Origin: Sideroxydans lithotrophicus | Lineage (GTDB): Bacteria; Pseudomonadota; Gammaproteobacteria; Burkholderiales; Gallionellaceae | Direction: 5' to 3' | Length of the DNA stretch: 64,000 nt | Assembly: GCA_020723185.1 (NCBI GenBank) | Contig: DYJI01000001.1 | Location: 248,001 to 312,000 of the forward strand | Shown: piece by piece, positions 57,110 to 64,000 of the stretch | How the letters are laid out: each line of letters begins with the position of its first letter | Position numbering within the stretch: the first letter of the stretch is position 1 | Position numbers and translations under genes: made by a program | Notes under the pieces: generated by a model | Databases searched by the model: none | Told to the model about the DNA's origin: nothing | Seen by the model: the letters and a program-made list of their open reading frames with translations, nothing else

Positions 57110-57739
57110 TCAGATGATGCCGAGGTTGCGTGCCGTCATGGCGGCTTCGGCACGCGAGGAGATGTTGAGTTTGCGGTAGATGTTCTTCACGTAGCCGGAG
57201 ATGGTGTGCGCGCTGATGCCGAGGAGGCGCGCAGTCTCGGGCAGGGTCATGCCCTTGGCGATGTAGCGCAACACCTCGGTCTCGCGCTCGGTCAACTGCT
57301 CCAGCTCGGGTTGCGGTGCGGGCTGGAAATGGCCGAGCAATTTGCGCGCGATGGCGGGCGACAACGGCGGCGAGCCGGCCGCGATACCTTGCAGCAGATT
57401 GACGATCTGCGGCAGCGGCTGGTCCTTCAGCAGGTAGCCCTGTGCGCCGGCGCGCAGCGCGGGGAACAGATGCTCGTTGTCGTCGAAGATACTGGCCACC
57501 ACGCACAGCGTCTGCGGCGCGCGCCGGTTCAGTTCGGCGATCAGCTCCACGCCGCTGCCGTCCGGCAGGCCGAGGTCGATCAACGCGATGTCCGGCGCGG
57601 CATGCGCCGCCAGCCAGGCGCGCGCTTCCGCCAGACTGCCGGTGCAGTGCAGGGTCATGCCGGGGAAAGCCGTGTTGAGCGCCTGGCTCAGCCACGCCTG
57701 AGAGTCGGCGACATCATCCAGGATGAGGGCGGTCTTCAT
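57110..57739 (-). CDS. NarL/FixJ-family response regulator
   Basis: A 209-residue regulator. The receiver domain has the acidic pair DD at 8-9, phosphoacceptor D55 (IALIDLGLPDGSG) and K in GYLLKDQP. The C-terminal LuxR-type helix-turn-helix is LTERETEVLRYIAKGMTLPETARLLGISAHTISGYVKNIYRKL. It lies 45 bp downstream of the first HisKA_3 kinase, which belongs to the family that partners NarL-type regulators, so the pairing is likely. Targets are unknown; the lipoprotein, WG and Sel1 genes downstream are candidates. Confidence 0.93.
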   Translation of the reverse strand: MKTALILDDVADSQAWLSQALNTAFPGMTLHCTGSLAEARAWLAAHAAPDIALIDLGLPDGSGVELIAELNRRAPQTLCVVASIFDDNEHLFPALRAGAQGYLLKDQPLPQIVNLLQGIAAGSPPLSPAIARKLLGHFQPAPQPELEQLTERETEVLRYIAKGMTLPETARLLGISAHTISGYVKNIYRKLNISSRAEAAMTARNLGII

Positions 57740-57784
57740 GGCGGCGCATGATAGCCGAGCGTCCCGGCCGGCGTCCCCCCGCGT

Positions 57785-59932
57785 TCAGGGGGTGAGCGCG
57801 GCCAGCGGCACCTTGAGCGTGACGCGGCAGCCGTGCGGTTGCACCGCCTGCCAATCCAGCGCGGCGCCCAGCGCCGCCGCGCGCGCCTGCATGCTGCTCA
57901 TGCCGCGATGCGCGGCGGGCACGGTTGGCAGGCCGATGCCGTCATCCTCCACGCTGAGCGTGAAGGTCTGTTCGTCCAGTCCGGTCTTTACCCGCAGCCG
58001 GCCGGCCTGGGCGTGGCGCAGCACGTTGCTGATCGCCTCGCGCAGGATGCGGGTGAGGTTGAGCGCCGCTTCCGGGGTCAGCAGCAGCTCGGGTTCCTGT
58101 GCCGGGAAGCGCCAGTCCAGCGACACCCCGGCGGCCTGTACGCGCTGCTGCGCTTCCATGCGCCAGTCGGCCAGCAGGTCGGCGAGCGGCGTCGGGGCAT
58201 GCATGTCGCGCGATACCACGTCGCGCAGGTCCTGCAGCGCGGAGCGCGCGAGGTCGGCCTCCTTCGGCAGGTTGGCGCGTTGTGCCGAGATCGCCAGTCC
58301 CAGCAGTTTGGCACCCATGTCGTCGTGCAGGTCGCGGTAGATGCGCTGCCGTTCCTGCGAGGCACCCGCTTCGAAACTCTGGCGGCCGCCCATCATGCTT
58401 TCCAGCGCTTGGCTGAGCGAGGCGGCGAAGGCAGCGTCGCGCGAGGAGAACAGGCGCGCGCCATGTCCGGCATGGCGCAGGCGCAGCGGTGGCAGTTCGC
58501 CACTGCCCGGCACCACCATGACCAGGCCGTCCTCGCCGATGCCGGGCACCTCATCCGCGGTGGCAGGGTGCAGCTCCAGAGGTTCGTAGATGCGTTGCAA
58601 CAGCTCTTCCCAGCGGCCCTGTTGTGCGCCGCTGCCGGCGGCGAAGGCAACAGCGGAAAGTTCCGGCAGCAGGCTCTCGAAGCTCGGCGTGTGCCGGATG
58701 ACCATGCGTTGCCACAACCATTGCCGCAGCGGGAAATACAACCAGCCGCCCAGCAGCAGGCTGACGCCGAACGAGACGCCCAGCGACAGGCCGGCCACGA
58801 TCAGCAAGGCATCGAGCGCGATCACCAGCGTCGCACCTCCCACCCACAGCAATACGCGGTAAGCCCATTCGTCCATATCGAACAACCGGTAGCGGCGCAA
58901 GCCGAGTGCGATGCCGATGTACATGATGAGGAAGAAGCCGATGGCATAACCCTGGATCAGCAGCTCGGGCTGGCCGAACAGGCGCGGCATCATGTTGGTG
59001 AAAGCGAACAGTGAACAACCCAGCAGCACCGACAGCACGAACCAGCGCAAGGCGGCGCGCTCCAGCGGTGCATCGGCAGTGCGCCGCCATTGCACGATGC
59101 CGCAGACCATCATCAGTACGATCTGGCTGAGGATGGCGCTCATCAGGCCGAGGTCCGGATTCGGCAGCAGGTGGAGCTGATCCAGCAGCCACCACAGCAG
59201 ATAGAACGCGAGCAGCCCGCGCTGTCGGGCGGGAGAGAGCAGCAGGCGCGGGTAGCTGAGGAACAACATGACCAGTGTGCAGCCGAACAGGATGCCGGCG
59301 AGCGCATTGCCGGTATCCAGCAGTTCCAGCCGCCACACATCCAGCGCCAGCGCCCGTTCGCTGAGCAAGGCCGAGGTGATGCAGCCGACAAACAGCGTGA
59401 TGCCGGTGAGCGCGAAGATGCGCGTAGCCCGCTCCTGCGGCCGCAGCAGGAACACCCAGCAGGCGATGAGCAGGCACAGGCTGGCGACGGCCAGCGTGAA
59501 CCAGAACATCGGGGACAGGCTGGACAGGGTGCGCGCTTGCGGCGTGATGGCGTTGGTCTGCTCCTGCCCGTCCGCTGCGCGCCAGGTCAGGCGCACCGCA
59601 CCCGACTCCTGGATCGCGTGCAACGTGTCCTGCCGGGCGAAGAACTCGTCCTTGTGCGCATAGCTGGGAAAGGTGTCGGTGTTGTCGAGCAGGTCGGAAG
59701 CGCGCAATTCGAGCGCGGCACCGTTCGCGCCCGTGATGCGCAGCACTTCAGCCCCTTGCGGGATGCGTCCCTGCGTGTCGCGGGCGAGCTGCACCTTGCC
59801 GTCGACGGCGACCAGCCGTAGCTCCAGCCAGGATTGCTGCATGGCGGACCATGCCGCAGCGGCACATAGCCCAAGGGTGGCGAACCAGAGCAGGAGCAGC
59901 AGGAAGGTGGGACGTCTATAGCGCGGGTTCAT
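57785..59932 (-). CDS. Membrane histidine kinase (HisKA_3), first of a paralogous pair
   Basis: A 715-residue kinase. After one transmembrane helix (TFLLLLLWFATLGLCAAAAW) comes a periplasmic domain of about 110 residues with PDZ-like spacing (IPQGAEVLRITGANGAALEL), then about eight membrane helices between 145 and 420, a cytosolic linker, the HisKA_3 motif RIYRDLHDDMGAKLLGLAIS with H536, and HATPase_c (SVEDDGIGLP, HRGMSSMQARAAALG). ATG 59932 lies 17 bp inside the end of the upstream kinase gene; the longer frame is unlikely. The DHp-ATPase half is nearly the same as in the upstream kinase, so the two arose by duplication. Confidence 0.92.
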   Translation of the reverse strand: MNPRYRRPTFLLLLLWFATLGLCAAAAWSAMQQSWLELRLVAVDGKVQLARDTQGRIPQGAEVLRITGANGAALELRASDLLDNTDTFPSYAHKDEFFARQDTLHAIQESGAVRLTWRAADGQEQTNAITPQARTLSSLSPMFWFTLAVASLCLLIACWVFLLRPQERATRIFALTGITLFVGCITSALLSERALALDVWRLELLDTGNALAGILFGCTLVMLFLSYPRLLLSPARQRGLLAFYLLWWLLDQLHLLPNPDLGLMSAILSQIVLMMVCGIVQWRRTADAPLERAALRWFVLSVLLGCSLFAFTNMMPRLFGQPELLIQGYAIGFFLIMYIGIALGLRRYRLFDMDEWAYRVLLWVGGATLVIALDALLIVAGLSLGVSFGVSLLLGGWLYFPLRQWLWQRMVIRHTPSFESLLPELSAVAFAAGSGAQQGRWEELLQRIYEPLELHPATADEVPGIGEDGLVMVVPGSGELPPLRLRHAGHGARLFSSRDAAFAASLSQALESMMGGRQSFEAGASQERQRIYRDLHDDMGAKLLGLAISAQRANLPKEADLARSALQDLRDVVSRDMHAPTPLADLLADWRMEAQQRVQAAGVSLDWRFPAQEPELLLTPEAALNLTRILREAISNVLRHAQAGRLRVKTGLDEQTFTLSVEDDGIGLPTVPAAHRGMSSMQARAAALGAALDWQAVQPHGCRVTLKVPLAALTP

Positions 59933-61859
59933 GACGGACGACCTGCCCTGCCAGTTGTTCAAGCGGCACGCGCAGCGTGACCCGGCAGCCCGGCTCCTGC
60001 GGTTGCCATTCCAGTGTTGCACCGAGCGCGGCCGCGCGCGCCTGCATGCTGCTCATGCCGCGATGCGGCGCAAGTTGCGGCGGCAGGCCGATGCCGTCGT
60101 CCTCAATGTCGAGCGCGAAATGGTCGTCGTCGAGCCGGGTGTCGACGCGGATGCTGCTGGCGCGGGCGTGGCGCAGCACATTGGTCACCGCCTCGCGCAG
60201 GATGCGGCTCATGTTCAACGCGGCCTCCGGGCTCACCATGATCTCGCTGTTGCGTTCGGGGAATTGCCAGCCCAGTAACAAGCCGGCGGCGCGCACGCGC
60301 TGCTCGGTCTCCATGCGCCAGTCGGCCAGCAGGTCGGACAGCGGTGTGGCGACATGGGTAGAGCGCGACACCACGTCGCGCAGGTCCTGCAATGCGGAGC
60401 GGGCAAGGTCTGCTTCCTTGCCGAGGTTGGCGCGTTCGGCGGAGATGGCCAGCCCCAGCAGTTTGGCACCCATGTCGTCGTGCAGGTCGCGGTAGATGCG
60501 GTTGCGTTCCTCCAGCATGGCGCGCTGTTTCACGATGCTTTGAGTGGTGGCGAACTGGGATTCCAGCTCTGCATGTTTGGCGCGCACGCGTTGCTCCAGA
60601 TCGGCGTTCAGATGCTCGTACTGGTTGAGCGCCTGCACGAAGCGGCGTGTCAGGATCCCGCCGACCACCAGAAAGAACACCGGACCGCCGTAATGTATCC
60701 AGTAGGTCCCGCCATGCTCGACGATAGAGGCGTACATCAGCCAGTCATGGAAGCCGAAGATGATGTTGAGGCTGAGCGCGCCGGTAAGCAGGGTGATGTC
60801 GAGATCGGCGGTGCGGAAATTTTGGCGGAGCAACAGCGCTCCCACCCAGACGCTGCTGAGCAGGGTGACCAGATGCCATAGCAGCGACGCGGAGGCCAGC
60901 CAGTCGTCCGGCAGGAGCAGCAGACTGAGCGGCGATGCCGCCAGCACGGCCCAGAGCAGACGTTCCAGCCATGGCCGGCGCAAACCAAGGAAGCGCAGCA
61001 GCGAGATCATCAGCAGGGAGATGAACACCTGGAAGCTGCCCTGGATCAGGGTCTCCCACAGCGGGGCGGGGACAGGGATGTTCTGGATGAACATGTTGCT
61101 CGAGTTGAATGCCCACACCAGCGAGGACAGGCCGAACAGGCCATACATCGTGTCCTGCCGCCGTTGCCACCACAGGGCCAGCATGAACAGCCCCATTGCC
61201 GTGATGATCAGCGTGGCGGTCTGGTTCAGCGTGATGCGCGTGAAAAACAGCACTTCGTAGCGCGGGCGGAGTTCACTGTCCGGACCGACCGACACCGGCG
61301 ACAGGCTGCCGAGCGAGTAGGCCGGCGAGTGGAGGCGCAACTCCAGCAGGTTGTCGCCGGCCCGCAGCAAAGCGGGCGGGGCCAGGAACAGCAGCGGGCG
61401 GTTCCAGTTACGCGAGACAGGATCCTCGAAACGCCCACCGCTACCGAGATGGACACCGTTCAACCTGACCGAGGCGTTCATGCACAGGCGCGGCAGGAAC
61501 ACCGCATATTCTTCCTGCGGTACTTCATCCAGCTTGAAATGCAGTCGGTACCAGATGTCGCCGCCGTAGCCGGGATGGTTTTCGCTCCACAGGTCGGGCA
61601 GGCGCACCGGCGTCCAATCGGCTTCTGCGGGCGGCGTCCTGCCAGAATGGCGCGCGTATTCCGCATGATCCAGCTCAAGCGCCGAAACGGACTGTGCCGC
61701 GAGGAAGGAGGCCAAGCCGACCAATAGCCAGCCCACTGAACAGCGAACGAAGCGGTGATACAGGCTGGTGACGATGATGGGACCTACACAGCGAACAAGG
61801 TGGCGACAGCATAGCGGATGGCCGTGGGAGCACCAACCCCCTGAACACGGGGAAGTCAT
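59916..61859 (-). CDS. Membrane histidine kinase (HisKA_3), second of the pair, with jelly-roll sensor
   Basis: A kinase of up to 647 residues. After a signal segment (about 42-58) is a periplasmic beta-sandwich (ADWTPVRLPDLW...GGDIWYRLHFKL...ASVRLNGVHLGSGGRF...LLELRLHSPAY), like the 7TMR-DISM or glycoside-hydrolase-type carbohydrate-binding fold. It is followed by seven helices (about 205-395), a coiled coil and the HisKA_3 motif RIYRDLHDDMGAKLLGLAIS with H460 (counting from 61859), then HATPase_c. The start is uncertain: ATG 61859 leaves a long unusual leader with many Cys, and later non-ATG starts are possible. Overlaps the next kinase by 17 bp. Confidence 0.88.
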   Translation of the reverse strand: MTSPCSGGWCSHGHPLCCRHLVRCVGPIIVTSLYHRFVRCSVGWLLVGLASFLAAQSVSALELDHAEYARHSGRTPPAEADWTPVRLPDLWSENHPGYGGDIWYRLHFKLDEVPQEEYAVFLPRLCMNASVRLNGVHLGSGGRFEDPVSRNWNRPLLFLAPPALLRAGDNLLELRLHSPAYSLGSLSPVSVGPDSELRPRYEVLFFTRITLNQTATLIITAMGLFMLALWWQRRQDTMYGLFGLSSLVWAFNSSNMFIQNIPVPAPLWETLIQGSFQVFISLLMISLLRFLGLRRPWLERLLWAVLAASPLSLLLLPDDWLASASLLWHLVTLLSSVWVGALLLRQNFRTADLDITLLTGALSLNIIFGFHDWLMYASIVEHGGTYWIHYGGPVFFLVVGGILTRRFVQALNQYEHLNADLEQRVRAKHAELESQFATTQSIVKQRAMLEERNRIYRDLHDDMGAKLLGLAISAERANLGKEADLARSALQDLRDVVSRSTHVATPLSDLLADWRMETEQRVRAAGLLLGWQFPERNSEIMVSPEAALNMSRILREAVTNVLRHARASSIRVDTRLDDDHFALDIEDDGIGLPPQLAPHRGMSSMQARAAALGATLEWQPQEPGCRVTLRVPLEQLAGQVVRHEPAL

Positions 61860-61905
61860 AAGCGGGGGATGCTAGAATGCGCGCCTTCGAAAATAAGGCA
61901 GTCCC

Positions 61906-63504
61906 ATGTTATCTACAGCAAACATCACCATGCAGTTCGGGGCCAAGCCCCTGTTCGAGAACGTCTCCGTCAAATTCGGCGATGGCAACCGCTACGGCCT
62001 GATCGGCGCGAACGGCTGCGGCAAGTCCACCTTCATGAAGATCCTCGGCCGCGATCTGGAGCAGACCTCCGGCGAGGTGATGCTGGACAAGGGCGAGCGT
62101 CTCGGCAAGTTGCGCCAGGACCAGTTCGCCTATGAGGACGATCGCGTGCTGGACGTGGTGATGATGGGTCACGACGAGATGTGGCAGGCGATGAGCGAGC
62201 GCGATGCGATCTACGCGAACCCCGACGCTTCCGAAGAAGACTACATGCGCGCCGCCGATCTGGAGGCGACTTTCGCCGAATACGACGGCTACACCGCCGA
62301 AGCGCGCGCGGGCGAGCTGCTGCTGGGGCTGGGCATCGCCATCGAGCTGCACAACGGGCCGATGCGTGAGGTCGCGCCCGGTTTCAAACTGCGCGTGCTG
62401 CTGGCGCAGGCGCTGTTCTCGAATCCCGACATCCTGCTGCTGGACGAGCCGACTAACAACCTGGACATCAACACCATCCGCTGGCTGGAGAACATCCTCA
62501 ATGCGCGCAACAGCACCATGGTCATCATCTCCCACGACCGCCACTTCCTGAACAGTGTGTGCACGCACATGGCCGACCTGGATTTCGGCAAGATCACCGT
62601 CTATCCGGGCAACTACAACGACTACATGCTGGCCTCCACGCAGGCGCGCGAGCAGCAGCAGGCGGACAATGCCAAGGCCAAGGAAAAGGTCGCCGAACTC
62701 AAGGCCTTCGTGGCCCGCTTCTCGGCCAACGCCTCCAAGGCCAAGCAGGCCACTTCGCGTGCGCGCCAGATCGACAAGATCAAGATCGAGGACATCAAGC
62801 CGTCCAGTCGCCAGTACCCGTTCATCCGCTTCGAATACGACGAGCGCGACAAGCTGCACCGCACCGCCGTCGAGGTGCAGAAGATGGCCAAGGGCTTCGA
62901 CCGCATGCTGTTCTCCAACGTCAACTTCCGCATCGATGCGGGCGAGAAAGTCGCCATCATCGGTCCCAACGGTATCGGTAAGACCACGCTGCTGCGTTGT
63001 CTGGCAGGCGATCTGGAACCGGATACCGGCACCATCAAATGGGCGGAGAAAGCCAAGCTCGGTTACTACGCGCAGGATCATGCGCACGACTTCGCCGAAG
63101 ACAAGCTGATGATGGAGTGGATGACCGACTGGCGCGGCCCGTCCGACGACGACCAGGTGGTGCGCGGCACGCTGGGCCGCCTGCTGTTCTCCGGCGACGA
63201 CGTGAAGAAGCGGGTGAAGGTGCTGTCCGGCGGCGAGAAGGGCCGCATGCTGTTCGGCAAATTGATGCTGCAGCGCCCCAATGTGTTGCTGATGGACGAG
63301 CCGACCAACCACATGGACATGGAAGCCATCGAATCGCTGAACACCGCGCTCGACCTGTACAAGGGCACTTTGATCTTCGTGTCCCATGACCGCGAGTTCG
63401 TGTCATCACTGGCCACGCGCATCATCGAGATCTCCGACAAGGGCGTGACCGATTATCACGGCACCTACGAAGAGTATCTGCGCAGCCAGGGCGCTGAAGA
63501 GTAA
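61906..63504 (+). CDS. ybiT: ABC-F ATPase, YbiT type
   Basis: A 532-residue soluble protein with two ATP-binding cassettes. Walker A motifs are GANGCGKS and GPNGIGKT; Walker B regions are [11 protein letters not shown] and [11 protein letters not shown]. The second cassette has the canonical signature LSGGEKGRM, while the first has [13 protein letters not shown] instead of LSGG, which is a known trait of the YbiT subfamily. ABC-F proteins act on the ribosome at the E site. The inter-domain linker around 250-310 is charged and helical. ATG 61906 follows AAGG. Divergent from the kinase pair. Confidence 0.95.
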   Translation: MLSTANITMQFGAKPLFENVSVKFGDGNRYGLIGANGCGKSTFMKILGRDLEQTSGEVMLDKGERLGKLRQDQFAYEDDRVLDVVMMGHDEMWQAMSERDAIYANPDASEEDYMRAADLEATFAEYDGYTAEARAGELLLGLGIAIELHNGPMREVAPGFKLRVLLAQALFSNPDILLLDEPTNNLDINTIRWLENILNARNSTMVIISHDRHFLNSVCTHMADLDFGKITVYPGNYNDYMLASTQAREQQQADNAKAKEKVAELKAFVARFSANASKAKQATSRARQIDKIKIEDIKPSSRQYPFIRFEYDERDKLHRTAVEVQKMAKGFDRMLFSNVNFRIDAGEKVAIIGPNGIGKTTLLRCLAGDLEPDTGTIKWAEKAKLGYYAQDHAHDFAEDKLMMEWMTDWRGPSDDDQVVRGTLGRLLFSGDDVKKRVKVLSGGEKGRMLFGKLMLQRPNVLLMDEPTNHMDMEAIESLNTALDLYKGTLIFVSHDREFVSSLATRIIEISDKGVTDYHGTYEEYLRSQGAEE

Positions 63505-63516
63505 CGAGGGCCCGGC

Positions 63517-64000
63517 GTGGTCAGGACCATCGGCGTATTCGATTCGGGCGTGGGCGGACTGTCTGTCCTGCTCCACATCCGCGAAGCACTGCCCGAGGCC
63601 AACCTGATCTATGTCGCCGATTCCGGCCATGTCCCTTACGGCGGCAGGTCGACCGCCTTCATCGAAGCACGCGCCATGGCGCTGACGCGCTTCCTGCTCA
63701 GTCAGGGCGCGGAAGCCATCGTCATCGCCTGCAACACCGCCACCGCCGCTGCCGCCCTGCCGTTGCGCAATCGGTTCAGCAAGATCCCCATCGTCGCCAT
63801 GGAACCCGCCGTGAAACCCGCCGTGGCGGCCACGAAGAGCGGTGTGGTGGGCGTGCTGGCGACGGTGGGCACGCTGGAGAGCGCGCGCTTCGCCGCGTTG
63901 CTGGAGAAGTATGCGGGCAACGTGAAGATCGTCACCCAGGGTTGTCCCGGTCTGGTCGAACTGGTCGAGCGCGGCGACCTGCACAGCGAGGAAGCGCGGC
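63517..64000 (+). CDS. murI: Glutamate racemase, 5' part
   Basis: Makes D-glutamate for peptidoglycan. The first 161 codons are in the window and the gene runs off the right edge (family length about 265). GTG at 63517 begins [18 protein letters not shown] with the catalytic-region DSGVGG, followed by [13 protein letters not shown] and the first catalytic Cys in [11 protein letters not shown], then [10 protein letters not shown]. It starts 12 bp after the ABC-F gene and is probably co-transcribed with it. Confidence 0.95.
   Translation, partial: MVRTIGVFDSGVGGLSVLLHIREALPEANLIYVADSGHVPYGGRSTAFIEARAMALTRFLLSQGAEAIVIACNTATAAAALPLRNRFSKIPIVAMEPAVKPAVAATKSGVVGVLATVGTLESARFAALLEKYAGNVKIVTQGCPGLVELVERGDLHSEEAR

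Overview
The window is a chromosomal segment of a chemolithoautotrophic betaproteobacterium. The gene order (mnmG-mnmE-yidC-yidD-rnpA-rpmH-dnaA-dnaN-gyrB), a form II RuBisCO with cbbQ/cbbO, metX-metW, a proteobacterial gshA beside an incomplete PTS, and a 2-methyl-accepting-porin-like Gram-negative porin all fit Nitrosomonadales/Gallionellaceae-type iron or sulfur oxidisers. The genus is an inference; no 16S gene is present. Bases 1-9870 are the replication-origin neighbourhood: tRNA modification (mnmG, mnmE), membrane insertion (yidC, yidD), rnpA and rpmH on the minus strand, then dnaA, dnaN and gyrB on the plus strand. DnaA-box-like sites lie on both sides of dnaA, and two parS-type palindromes (892-907, 7403-7418) bracket this block. 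This block is visibly more AT-rich than what follows.

From 10361 to 15631 the minus strand carries topA, smg, dprA and a LysM protein. Divergent from these is a plus-strand run def-fmt-rsmB-DUF4390-ntrY-ntrX-like, in which the last gene is a response regulator lacking the AAA+ domain usual for NtrX.

The core of the window (21938-38814) is an autotrophy island. It holds a Calvin/glycolysis run tkt-gap-pgk-pyk-fba, a divergent cbbR/cbbM pair with a CbbR-type dyad between them, a terminator hairpin, the RuBisCO activase pair cbbQ-cbbO, then purE, a TerC/Alx membrane protein, fbp, purC and a beta-carbonic anhydrase whose start overlaps the purC stop. A 10-bp stem with the Shine-Dalgarno sequence in its loop sits between pgk and pyk.

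From 38820 to 45438 come a DUF4124 protein and pyrE (minus), xthA (plus), a 770-bp gene-free stretch built of nested inverted repeats, a small lipoprotein, an AmpG-like permease, metW and metX. Upstream of metX is a strong candidate SAM-II riboswitch followed by an intrinsic terminator. A porin is divergent from metX.

From 46511 to 52196 the minus strand has a tight six-gene operon gshA-apbE-small membrane protein-EIIA-HPr-EI, preceded by a protein of unknown function. From 52365 to 61859 is a GC-rich minus-strand block of two paralogous membrane histidine kinases, a NarL-type regulator, a lipoprotein, a WG-repeat protein and a Sel1-repeat protein, which may form one envelope-sensing unit. 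The window ends with an ABC-F ATPase (ybiT type) and the 5' part of murI. No tRNA, rRNA, CRISPR array, transposase or prophage gene was seen.
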